NCBI GenBank assembly: GCA_002774055.1
Contig: PEZL01000018.1
Span: forward strand, 1 to 16,521
Source: Candidatus Tagabacteria bacterium CG09_land_8_20_14_0_10_41_14
GTDB lineage: Bacteria > Patescibacteriota > Minisyncoccia > JAHISW01 > Tagabacteraceae
Reading direction: 5' to 3'
Length of the DNA: 16,521 nt
Shown here: piece after piece, positions 1-6,282 of the stretch
Position numbering within the stretch: position 1 is the first letter of the stretch
Layout: every line of letters begins with the position of its first letter
The notes under the pieces: generated by a model
Told to the model about the DNA's origin: nothing
Databases searched by the model: none
What the model saw: the letters and a program-made list of their open reading frames with translations, nothing else
Translations under genes and position numbers: made by a program

Positions 1-30
1 AAAGATTGGTTCGAACTTCCGTTTGAGCGG

Positions 31-139
31 GCAGAAATTGTTTTTGGATTTCAAAAATCCGTATAAAATCGTTGCTTTTGCCGAGCCCCGCCTTTGGCGG
101 GGCGAGGCAACAATCGCCCAAAATCCGAATTCTGAAAAT
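31..139. repeat. Nested palindromic element beside tRNA-Ser
   Basis: No gene is supported in bases 1-139. The core is an 8-bp perfect hairpin, GCCCCGCC at 85-92 and GGCGGGGC at 96-103 with a TTT loop. After a 2-nt mismatch it extends to TTGCC at 78-82 and GGCAA at 106-110. The flanks are also roughly mirror images: AATCGTTGC on the left resembles the reverse complement of GGCAACAATCG on the right, and ATCCG occurs on the left and TTTTGGGCGATT-like sequence on the reverse complement of the right. It lies immediately 3' of tRNA-Ser in that gene's orientation. There is no clean T-run after the hairpin, so it is not a textbook terminator. It may be a member of a dispersed palindromic repeat family or a structured 3' trailer. 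Confidence 0.5.
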
Positions 140-227
140 TGGCGGAAGGAGAGGGATTCGAACCCTCGTGGGCTATTAACCCACCTGCTTTCCAAGCAGG
201 CGCCATAGGCCGCTAGGCGATCCTTCC
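140..227 (-). tRNA. tRNA-Ser (anticodon GGA)
   Basis: The minus strand folds as a complete class II tRNA. The acceptor stem is GGAAGGA paired with TCCTTCC. The anticodon stem is CCTGC/GCAGG with loop TTGGAAA, giving anticodon GGA, which reads UCC and UCU serine codons. A long variable arm (GTGGG/CCCAC type) is present, as expected for tRNA-Ser. The T arm is GAGGG, TTCGAAT, CCCTC. The discriminator is G, and a CCA end is encoded at 142-140. The first base, G227, is also the last base of a TAG stop codon (229-227) that closes the GIY-YIG-like remnant upstream. No strong promoter of its own is visible, so it may be processed from a lemA-htpX transcript. Confidence 0.95.
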
Positions 228-366
228 TAATCTTCCCATAATCCTAGTAGTTTTTTGAATTTAATTCCACTCTTATATTTTTTTATTTCCAATTCTCTTT
301 TGCAAGCTTCTAACTTACTTTCATAATCTTCAGTAATCAATATTTTTATATACTCATTTGTTTTAA
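227..366 (-). pseudogene. C-terminal remnant of a GIY-YIG nuclease-like gene
   Basis: In the frame offset from htpX, the minus strand between the end of htpX and tRNA-Ser is open and reads ITEDYESKLEACKRELEIKK followed by YKSGIKFKKLLGLWED and TAG. The pattern of an acidic/aromatic strand, then EA.KRE.EIK, then K.G..FKKLL resembles the C-terminal end of small stand-alone GIY-YIG domain proteins that are common in Patescibacteria. The N-terminal GIY...YIG strand and the catalytic arginine would fall inside htpX, where this frame has no family-like sequence. No credible start codon exists. I infer a truncated relic left after a deletion or recombination that joined it to the htpX 3' end; its first codons overlap the last htpX codons. 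This is recognition from memory of the family, so confidence is moderate. Confidence 0.4.
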
Positions 367-1236
367 TCTTGCGATTCTTTCCTCTATCGGCGGGTGGGTG
401 GCGAATAATCCGGCGGCTTGCCTTATTGTTTTTCTCGGAGAAGCAAACCACAAATGATTGGTCGCCCTGTTGGCCACTTTAAGAGGCGTGTTATCTTTAG
501 AAATTTTTTGCAAAGCGCCGGCCAACCCCTCCGGATAACGAGTCAAAAGCGCGCCTGAAGCATCGGCTAAATATTCCCGTTTTCTGGAAATGGCCAGCTG
601 AATCAGCATAGTGGCAATGGGCGCTAAAATAGCCAAGGCAATACCTATAATCATAAAATATCCGCCACCCTGACGGCTGTTTCTGTTTCCGCCAATGCCT
701 CCCCAAAAAAGAGAACGCAGAAAAAAATCCGACAAAAGCGCCACAAAACCCACCAACACCACAACCACGGTTGAAAGAAGCATATCGCGATTGCCAACAT
801 GGGACAATTCATGCGCCAGCACGCCCTCAATTTCAGACCTGTCCAGCCGCTCCAAAAGCCCGCGGGTAACCGCCACCACCGCGTGTTCAGGATTTCTACC
901 CGTGGCAAAAGCGTTGGCTGCCGCTTCGTCTATTAAATAAAGTTTCGGCATGGGCAAGCCCGCGGTAATGGAAAGATTTTCCAAAATATTATAAAGTTCG
1001 GGATTGTCTTTTTTGTGAATTTCTTTTGCCCTGCTGATACGCAAAACAATCTTGTCTGAATACCAATAACTTATAAAACTCATCAAAACACTGAAAAGCA
1101 CAAAGAAAACCAAAATCACCGGACTGCCGTAAATCTGGCTGAAAACCCAGCCAATGCCAATTACAACCACAAGAAAAATTGTGAATAAAAACCACGTCCG
1201 GCGTATATTAGATTCTTTGTGCTTATAAAGATTCAC
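346..1236 (-). CDS. htpX: HtpX-type M48 membrane zinc metalloprotease
   Basis: HtpX is an inner-membrane zinc protease that degrades damaged or misfolded membrane proteins. The 296-residue protein has the usual family length. It shows two N-terminal membrane segments (about 14-32 and 38-57), the zinc motif HELSH at 142-146 (two His ligands and the catalytic Glu), and two further hydrophobic segments (about 153-173 and 192-215). The third zinc ligand is Glu221 in EYLAD. The C-terminal FATHPPIEERIARL motif is typical of the family. The start is GTG at 1236, 30 nt after the lemA stop; no Shine-Dalgarno is visible. An 8-bp inverted repeat fills the gap just before the start. LemA-HtpX pairs are a common arrangement, and the two genes are probably one operon. 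Confidence 0.93.
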   Translation of the reverse strand: MNLYKHKESNIRRTWFLFTIFLVVVIGIGWVFSQIYGSPVILVFFVLFSVLMSFISYWYSDKIVLRISRAKEIHKKDNPELYNILENLSITAGLPMPKLYLIDEAAANAFATGRNPEHAVVAVTRGLLERLDRSEIEGVLAHELSHVGNRDMLLSTVVVVLVGFVALLSDFFLRSLFWGGIGGNRNSRQGGGYFMIIGIALAILAPIATMLIQLAISRKREYLADASGALLTRYPEGLAGALQKISKDNTPLKVANRATNHLWFASPRKTIRQAAGLFATHPPIEERIARLKQMSI

Positions 1237-1240
1237 AAAT

Positions 1241-1265
1241 ATTTACGTCTTGCGGTTACGTAAAT
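1241..1265 (-). promoter_or_regulatory. 8-bp inverted repeat in the lemA-htpX gap
   Basis: ATTTACGT (1241-1248) and ACGTAAAT (1258-1265) are perfect inverted repeats around a 9-nt loop. They occupy most of the 30-nt space between the lemA stop and the htpX GTG start. As RNA this would form a hairpin ending about 4 nt before the start codon, so it could affect htpX translation or stabilise the upstream mRNA. As DNA it could be an operator. There is no experimental basis for either role here. Confidence 0.4.
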
Positions 1266-1266
1266 T

Positions 1267-1827
1267 TTAAAACCCCACCTTAACCGGCTCACGTTCCGCT
1301 TCGTTTTCGTGTTCAAAAAATTTCATTTTTGAAAACTTAAAAACGCCGGCAACCAGACGCGTGGGAAAAGTTTCAATCCTTATATTCAAATCCCGCACAT
1401 TGGTATTATAGAATCGCCTGCTGGCCTGAATTTTGTTTTCTGTATCGGCCAATTCTCGCTGTAAATCCAAAAAATTCGCGTTGGCTTTTAAATCCGGATA
1501 ATTTTCCGCCACCGCGAAAAGCGTCTTAAGCGTGCCGGACAAAATATTTTCTTTTTCCGCTTTTTCCTGAAGCTCGCCCGAGCCCGACATGGCTTCTGTT
1601 CTGGCCCTGGTTACGTTTTCCAAAACGTTTTTTTCATGCCGCATATATCCCTTTACAGTATTAACCAAATTAGGAATCAAATCATACCTGCGCTTTGTCT
1701 GCACATCAATATCAGAAAGCGCTTCCTGCGACCTTGTTCTTAAAACAACCAATCGGTTAAAAGTATAAATCAGCCAAAGCAATACAACACCAATAACTGA
1801 TAAAATAATTATTAAACCTGTGCTCAT
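1267..1827 (-). CDS. lemA: LemA family membrane protein
   Basis: This is a 186-residue LemA protein, which is the family's usual size. A single N-terminal membrane segment spans about residues 4-24, and the rest is a helical domain on one side of the membrane. The hallmark RRYDLIPNLVNTVKGY lies at about 46-61. The conserved YPDLKAN..F..LQ.ELA.TE segment follows at about 109-130, and SRRFYNTNVRDLN at about 136-148. The biochemical function of LemA is not established. Its frequent pairing with M48 proteases such as HtpX suggests a role in envelope quality control. The ATG at 1827 starts directly before the membrane segment and has no Shine-Dalgarno. htpX follows 30 nt downstream. Confidence 0.93.
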   Translation of the reverse strand: MSTGLIIILSVIGVVLLWLIYTFNRLVVLRTRSQEALSDIDVQTKRRYDLIPNLVNTVKGYMRHEKNVLENVTRARTEAMSGSGELQEKAEKENILSGTLKTLFAVAENYPDLKANANFLDLQRELADTENKIQASRRFYNTNVRDLNIRIETFPTRLVAGVFKFSKMKFFEHENEAEREPVKVGF

Positions 1828-1888
1828 AAAATTAATTTAATTTTTAATAATAAAAACTCTCTTTAATTAAAGCAGAAACGAGCCGTTT

Positions 1889-1939
1889 ACTAGTGGCTAG
1901 CTAGTGGCTAATGGCTAGTGGCTAGTGGCTAGTGGCTAA
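1889..1939. repeat. Imperfect 7-bp tandem repeat (GGCTAGT)
   Basis: About seven degenerate copies of the heptamer GGCTAGT lie between the groL stop and the lemA start. They include three consecutive perfect copies at about 1913-1933 and variants GGCTAGC and GGCTAAT. Because the unit length is 7 and each unit holds the palindrome CTAG, the array places TAG stop codons in all three frames on both strands. The rest of the 114-bp spacer (1828-1941) is AT-rich with no gene. Confidence 0.85.
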
Positions 1940-1941
1940 TC

Positions 1942-3636
1942 CTACATCATCCCAGGCATGCCGCCTCCCATTCCAGCGCCCATATCTCCATGGCCGTGCT
2001 CGTCTTTCTTTTCAGGCTTGTCCGCCACCACCGCCTCGGTAGTCAAAAGCATTGCCGAAGCGGAAACCGCGTTTTGCAAAGCCGAGCGCGCAACCTTCAA
2101 GGGGTCAATAATCCCCGCCTTTATCATGTCCGCGATTATGGTATCTTTATAGGCATCGTATCCAATGTTGGACTGCGGATGTTCTTCCGCCTCTTTTTTT
2201 ATGGCGCTCACTATTACCGAACCGTCTTCGCGCCCCGTGTTTAAAACAATCTGCCTCAAGGGCTGCTCCACGGCTCTCAGCAAAAGATTAACACCGGTTT
2301 CAAATTCACGCGCAACATCCCTTGAGGGAGTTTTCAATTTCCCCTCCTTAATCTCTTTTGAAACGACGGCCGCGGCCTTGAGCAGGGCGGTGCCGCCGCC
2401 CGGGACAATCCCCTCTTCAATGGCAGCCTTGGTCGCCTCCTTAGCATCTTCAATTTTGAATTTTTTGTATTTCATCTCAGTTTCAGTGGCGGCGCCAACC
2501 TTAATCACGGCCACACCACCGGAAAGTTTGGCTAATCTTTCCTGCAATTTTTCCTTGTCAAAATCAGAGTCGCTTTTTTCAATCTGCACTTTTATTTGTT
2601 TTATCCTATCTTCAATGTCTTGTTTTTTACCTTTGCCGCCAACAATAGTGGTATTTTCTTTCGTGGAAATTACCCGGCGGCTGCTGCCAAGCATGTTAAG
2701 TTCAGTCTTGTCCAGTTTCATTCCCACGTCTTCAGAAATCACCTTTCCGCCCACAACAATAGCGATATCCTCAAGCATTTCCTTTTTCCTATCGCCATAA
2801 CCCGGCGCTTTCAATGCCAAAGTGTTAAAGGTTCCCCTTAATTTATTTACAATAAGAGTGGCCAGAGCCTCACCATCAACGTCATCCGCGATTATAACCA
2901 ATTCTTTTTTGCCTGTCTGGGCTAATTTCTCCAGCAAAGGGAGAATTTCATTTACGGAAGAAATTTTTTTGTCTGTTATTAAAATATTGCAATTTTCATA
3001 AACCGCTTCCATGCGCTCGGCATTGGTAATCATATAGTGGGAAACATAACCCTTATCAAACTGCGTTCCTTTCACCATTTCGCTTTCAATGCCGAAAGAC
3101 TGGGATTCCTCCACGGTTATAACGCCGTCTTTACCCACTTTTTCAAAAGTGTCGGCGATAATTTCTCCGATTTCTTTTGATTCCGAGGAAAGACTGGCAA
3201 CTTGCAAAATTTCATTACGGCTTTTAATCGGCTTGGCCATTTTCTTAAGCGCCTCCACCAAATGCCTGCCTGCTGTTTCAATTCCGATTTTAATTCCAAC
3301 CGGATTCACGCCCATAGTGACGTATTTTAATCCTTCGTTAATAATCGCCTGCACCAAAACTACCGCCGTGGTGGTGCCGTCTCCAGCGACATCGTTTGTT
3401 TTTGTAGAAACCTCTTTTACGAGCTCCGCGCCGATATTTTCAACCTTGTCTTCCAATTCAATTTCCTTGGCAATGGTTACTCCGTCGTTTGTTATTTCCG
3501 GCGAACCAAAACCCTTAGCCAGCACCACGTTTCTGCCGCGAGGCCCAAGAGTAACTTTTACGGCGTTAGCCAAAGCATCCACGCCTCTTTTAAGCGCGAG
3601 TCGCGCCTGTTCATTAAAAAGAATTTGTTTAGACAT
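1942..3636 (-). CDS. groL: Chaperonin GroEL (60 kDa, Hsp60)
   Basis: GroEL forms the double-ring ATP-driven folding chamber that works with GroES in the cytosol. The 564-residue sequence is full length. It shows the N-terminal equatorial TLGPRGRNVVL (29-39), the ATP-binding GDGTTT at 85-90, the apical domain with KGYVSHY, the second equatorial segment EEGIVPGGGTALL, and a C-terminal methionine/glycine tail ending GGGMPGMM, typical of bacterial GroEL. The start is ATG at 3636 with the usual MSKQILF beginning. groS lies upstream on the same strand, but an unusually long 148-nt spacer with a large palindrome separates them. A TAGAAT hexamer at 3658-3653 could give groL some independent transcription; the evidence for that is weak. 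Confidence 0.98.
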   Translation of the reverse strand: MSKQILFNEQARLALKRGVDALANAVKVTLGPRGRNVVLAKGFGSPEITNDGVTIAKEIELEDKVENIGAELVKEVSTKTNDVAGDGTTTAVVLVQAIINEGLKYVTMGVNPVGIKIGIETAGRHLVEALKKMAKPIKSRNEILQVASLSSESKEIGEIIADTFEKVGKDGVITVEESQSFGIESEMVKGTQFDKGYVSHYMITNAERMEAVYENCNILITDKKISSVNEILPLLEKLAQTGKKELVIIADDVDGEALATLIVNKLRGTFNTLALKAPGYGDRKKEMLEDIAIVVGGKVISEDVGMKLDKTELNMLGSSRRVISTKENTTIVGGKGKKQDIEDRIKQIKVQIEKSDSDFDKEKLQERLAKLSGGVAVIKVGAATETEMKYKKFKIEDAKEATKAAIEEGIVPGGGTALLKAAAVVSKEIKEGKLKTPSRDVAREFETGVNLLLRAVEQPLRQIVLNTGREDGSVIVSAIKKEAEEHPQSNIGYDAYKDTIIADMIKAGIIDPLKVARSALQNAVSASAMLLTTEAVVADKPEKKDEHGHGDMGAGMGGGMPGMM

Positions 3637-3675
3637 ATTTTTTAATTTTTAAATTCTAATTTTTTAATTTTTAAA
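3637..3675. repeat. 17-bp direct repeat before groL
   Basis: Two copies of ATTTTTTAATTTTTAAA lie at 3637-3653 and 3659-3675, with a 22-bp period. They form the AT-rich leader directly upstream of the groL start. With such low complexity this may simply be replication slippage. Confidence 0.6.
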
Positions 3676-3773
3676 AGCGAAGAAAAATAAATTTTGGAAA
3701 TCGTAGGTGTGGACGCGCAAATTTGCGAAGCAAATTTAGGGATAAGCGATTTTCAAAATTTGATTTTTCGAAG
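3676..3773. repeat. Large imperfect palindrome between groS and groL
   Basis: The outer arms are AAATTTTGGAAATCG (3689-3703) and CGATTTTCAAAATTT (3747-3761), which match at 14 of 15 positions. With one bulged base the pairing continues outward through A-rich and T-rich arms to about 3676 and 3773. Inside is a second perfect 8-bp hairpin, AAATTTGC (3719-3726) and GCAAATTT (3730-3737) with loop GAA. The ~98-bp unit has no coding potential. It could be a dispersed palindromic repeat or a processing or attenuation structure that sets the GroES:GroEL ratio. Confidence 0.7.
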
Positions 3774-3784
3774 TATTCAAAAAA

Positions 3785-4096
3785 CTATTCTATAACAGCC
3801 AAAATATTTGATTCGCTTACAACGTAATATTCTTTGTCGTCCACTTTTATTTTTTCCGCGCTGAACTCCGGAAAAATAACAATTTGGCCCTTTTTAACAA
3901 CGGGGCTTATTTTTCGCCCGTTTTCTGTAATTTTACCCGGACCCACCGCTACCACCCTGCCCCTATCTACTTTTTCTTTATCGGCCGTGTCAGGCAGCAC
4001 AATTCCGGATTTGGTTTTCTGCATTCTTTCTTCTTCAGACAATGCTTCAACCAAAACCCTGTCGCCGGTTGGTATAATATTCAATTTCTTAACCAT
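3785..4096 (-). CDS. groS: Co-chaperonin GroES (10 kDa)
   Basis: GroES is the heptameric lid that caps GroEL. The 103-residue protein has the family's usual size. It shows the N-terminal IIPTGDRVLVEAL strand, the mobile loop MQKTKSGIVLPDTADKEK that contacts GroEL, the VVAVGPGKI segment, and KGQIVIFPEFSAEKIKVDDKEYYVV near the end. It starts at ATG 4096 and precedes groL on the same strand by 148 nt. Two candidate promoters lie upstream. One has good -35 and -10 elements and leaves a leader of about 60 nt. The other is a TATAAT only 8 nt before the ATG. I found no CIRCE (HrcA) inverted repeat. Confidence 0.97.
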   Translation of the reverse strand: MVKKLNIIPTGDRVLVEALSEEERMQKTKSGIVLPDTADKEKVDRGRVVAVGPGKITENGRKISPVVKKGQIVIFPEFSAEKIKVDDKEYYVVSESNILAVIE

Positions 4097-4104
4097 ATTT
4101 TTAT

Positions 4105-4132
4105 ATTATATATTAATTTTTTAACTTTTTAA
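4105..4132 (-). promoter_or_regulatory. groS promoter P2, leaderless type
   Basis: A consensus TATAAT at 4110-4105 lies 8 nt before the groS ATG. A weak -35 match, TTAAAA, lies 16 bp further upstream at 4132-4127. Initiation about 7 nt downstream of the -10 would place the 5' end at or next to the start codon. The region is very AT-rich, so the match alone is not decisive. Confidence 0.4.
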
Positions 4133-4163
4133 GCTTACCCGAGGTTTTTATTCTATTATAAAT

Positions 4164-4191
4164 ATTCTATAAAAACAACAGGTTTTGTCAA
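4164..4191 (-). promoter_or_regulatory. groS promoter P1
   Basis: A consensus -35 TTGACA at 4191-4186 and TAGAAT at 4169-4164 are separated by 16 bp, on the minus strand. This predicts a start near 4157 and a leader of about 60 nt for groS. It lies back-to-back with the secG promoter. A short dyad, TAACCC (4201-4206) and GGGTTA (4210-4215), sits between the two promoters and could be an operator. Confidence 0.6.
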
Positions 4192-4247
4192 GTATATGTA
4201 TAACCCCAAGGGTTAAAAAAAGAACCTTTTCAGGCCCTTCCTTCCCC

Positions 4248-4275
4248 TTGACCTTTTCAATGGTTGCATTATACT
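4248..4275 (+). promoter_or_regulatory. secG promoter
   Basis: TTGACC at 4248-4253 and TATACT at 4270-4275 have a 16-bp spacer. Transcription would begin near 4282 and leave about 22 nt before the secG ATG. This is a good sigma-70-type match in the divergent groS/secG region. Confidence 0.6.
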
Positions 4276-4304
4276 GTAAGATAACATTAAATAAACTATA
4301 AGAG

Positions 4305-4523
4305 ATGAACTTTATTCTACCAATCATACAGATAATAATCTCCGTGCTTTTGGTGGGAGCAATACTGCTTCAGCAAAGAGGCTCCGGCCTTGGCGGCATT
4401 TTTGGCGGCGGAGGAGAAAGTTACCACACCAAAAGAGGTTTTGAAAAAATCCTGTTTACTTCCACAATTATTTTGGCCACGCTGTTTCTTCTGTCCACAT
4501 TCGTGGCTCTCCTAATAAAATAA
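4305..4523 (+). CDS. secG: SecG subunit of the Sec translocon
   Basis: SecG is the small accessory subunit of the SecYEG protein-conducting channel. The 72-residue protein shows the family layout. A first membrane segment spans about residues 4-23. It is followed by the conserved cytoplasmic loop LLQQRGSGLGGIFGGGGES (about 21-39), and a second membrane segment spans about 49-70. The start is ATG 4305 with only a weak AGAG before it, downstream of a credible promoter. The next gene begins 28 nt later on the same strand and has its own -10-like element. Confidence 0.92.
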   Translation: MNFILPIIQIIISVLLVGAILLQQRGSGLGGIFGGGGESYHTKRGFEKILFTSTIILATLFLLSTFVALLIK

Positions 4524-4533
4524 TTAAACGCAA

Positions 4534-4542
4534 TGCTAATAT
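4534..4542 (+). promoter_or_regulatory. Extended -10 for the solute-binding protein gene
   Basis: TGCTAATAT is an extended -10 (TG-C-TAATAT) ending 9 nt before ATG 4552. The same nine bases form the rpsF -10. No convincing -35 is present. It predicts a leaderless or nearly leaderless transcript. The surrounding sequence (ATGCTAATATGCGAATTTCATGCGG) is also mildly repetitive, so chance is possible. Confidence 0.4.
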
Positions 4543-4551
4543 GCGAATTTC

Positions 4552-6282
4552 ATGCGGATGATGCAAATTGCTAATTGGGAATTGAAATTAAAACTGGGCG
4601 TCAAAAATTTGTCCTTTCGGCTGAAAATAATTTTTCTGTCACTGCTTGCGATCTTTTTTATAAGCGGGCTTGCTTTGCTTTATCAAATAGACCAAAAAAT
4701 CAGCATAGAGATTCCGGCGGAAGGCGGCGCGTTCAGAGAAGGCATTTTGGGCACGCCGCGTTTTGTAAACCCCGTTTTAACAATTTCCGACGCCGACAAG
4801 GATTTAACTTCTTTGATTTATTCCGGCCTAATGCGGCTTGGCTATAACGGTTTAATTCCGGACCTGGCTGAAAAATATGAAATAAGCGAAGACGAACTCT
4901 GTTATACTTTCACCTTAAAACCGGATTTAAAATGGCCCGACGGAAAACCTCTTACCAGCGATGATATTATTTTTACAATAAAACAAATCCAAAACCCCAC
5001 GACCAAAAGCCCAAAAAGAGGAAGTTGGGAGAGCGTTAATATAGAAAAAATAGACGAAAGAATTATACGTTTCTGCCTGCAAAAACCCTACGCGCCTTTT
5101 TTGGAAAACACCACCACCGGCATACTGCCCTATCACCTCTGGAAAGACCTTCTGCCCGACCAGATGCCACTGAGCAATTTCAACATAGATGCCGTAGGTT
5201 CCGGACCCTATAAAATCAAAAACATATCCCGCAGCTCTTCCGGTATAATTACCTCCTACACGCTGGGACGCAATGAAAACTTCGCATTAGAAGACCCTTA
5301 CATCAAAAAAATAATTCTAAACTTCTATCCGTCGGAAAAGAAACTTATAGAAGCGTACCAAAAAGGAGAAATAGACAATCTAAGCGCCCTGTCCCCGAAG
5401 GATATTTTGAAAATCAAAAAAGATACCTCCTCGCTCAATACTTATCTTTTGCCCCGTGTTTTTGCAGTTTTTTTCAATCAGGACAACGCCCCGATTTTCA
5501 CCGACAAAAATGTGCGGCTGGCGTTAAAACTGGCCACGGACAAAGAAAAAATTGTGCGCGAAGTATTGGAAAATCTTGGAACAGCCATCAGCAGCTCCAT
5601 ACCGCCCGGAAGCTTCGGCGCGATAGAATTTCCAAACGAATTTGAAAATTTTGATGAGACGCAGATAGAAGAAGCGAAAAATCTTCTTTTCAAAGCCGGA
5701 TGGAAATTAAACGACGAAGAACAAATCTTAGAAAAGAAAACAAAAAACGAAACAACAAAAATGGAATTTTCTCTTTCCACATCAAATGTTCCCGACCTTA
5801 TTCAAGCGGCCAAACTGCTAAAAGAAATGTGGGAAAAACTCGGCGCTAATGTTAACATAAAAATATACGAAACCGGAGATCTGGAACAAGAAGTGATTCG
5901 CTCACGCGATTATCATGCTTTACTCTTTGGAGAAGTAATGGGCAGAGAACCGGACGCTTTCGCCTTCTGGCACTCTTCCCAAAGAAATGACCCGGGTTTA
6001 AACGTGGCGCTTTATGCCAATATCACAGTTGATGCTCTCTTGCAAAAAGCGCGCGCCACCTTTGACACAAAAAAACGCGAAGAAATTTATCGCAACTTTC
6101 AGGAAGAAATAAACAAAGACACACCGGCGGTATTTCTCTATTCTCCTTATTTCATATATTTAACAAAAAGTAATATCTCGGGAATAAACCAAAAATCTAT
6201 CACCATTCCCTCGGAAAGATTCTCCCAAATTCACAAATGGTACGTTAATACCAAAAAAGTATGGAAAATTTTCAAAAATTAA
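4552..6282 (+). CDS. Membrane-anchored family 5 extracellular solute-binding protein (OppA/DppA-like)
   Basis: This 576-residue protein matches the SBP family 5 pattern of peptide/nickel/oligosaccharide-binding subunits of ABC importers. It has a short cytoplasmic N-terminus, one hydrophobic segment at about 25-45, then GAFREGILGTPRFVNPVL (59-76), LIYSGLMR, the PDLAEKYEISEDELCYTFTL stretch (103-122), WPDGKPLTSDDIIFTIK (128-144), and later NVRLALKLATDKEKIV and LLKEMWEKLGANVNIK. No lipobox cysteine follows the hydrophobic segment, so it is probably tethered by an uncleaved helix. No permease or ATPase gene lies nearby, so the transport partner and substrate cannot be inferred. ATG 4552 is chosen because an extended -10 lies 9 nt upstream; ATGs at 4558 and 4561 are alternatives. 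It overlaps the next gene by 22 nt. Confidence 0.9.
   Translation: MRMMQIANWELKLKLGVKNLSFRLKIIFLSLLAIFFISGLALLYQIDQKISIEIPAEGGAFREGILGTPRFVNPVLTISDADKDLTSLIYSGLMRLGYNGLIPDLAEKYEISEDELCYTFTLKPDLKWPDGKPLTSDDIIFTIKQIQNPTTKSPKRGSWESVNIEKIDERIIRFCLQKPYAPFLENTTTGILPYHLWKDLLPDQMPLSNFNIDAVGSGPYKIKNISRSSSGIITSYTLGRNENFALEDPYIKKIILNFYPSEKKLIEAYQKGEIDNLSALSPKDILKIKKDTSSLNTYLLPRVFAVFFNQDNAPIFTDKNVRLALKLATDKEKIVREVLENLGTAISSSIPPGSFGAIEFPNEFENFDETQIEEAKNLLFKAGWKLNDEEQILEKKTKNETTKMEFSLSTSNVPDLIQAAKLLKEMWEKLGANVNIKIYETGDLEQEVIRSRDYHALLFGEVMGREPDAFAFWHSSQRNDPGLNVALYANITVDALLQKARATFDTKKREEIYRNFQEEINKDTPAVFLYSPYFIYLTKSNISGINQKSITIPSERFSQIHKWYVNTKKVWKIFKN

Noticed and set aside
23..208. Open frame of 61 codons at the left edge
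   Set aside because: It runs antisense through tRNA-Ser and the GC hairpin and has no family-like sequence.
1889..1939. Tandem array as a possible CRISPR
   Set aside because: Units are 7 bp with no spacers between them; no cas genes are present.
2165..2800. 211-codon plus-strand frame within groL
   Set aside because: It is an antisense shadow of a highly conserved gene and its composition (Ser/Phe-rich) is typical of shadows.
4097..4304. CIRCE operator (HrcA site) upstream of groS
   Set aside because: No TTAGCACTC-N9-GAGTGCTAA-like repeat is present; only a short TAACCC/GGGTTA dyad occurs.
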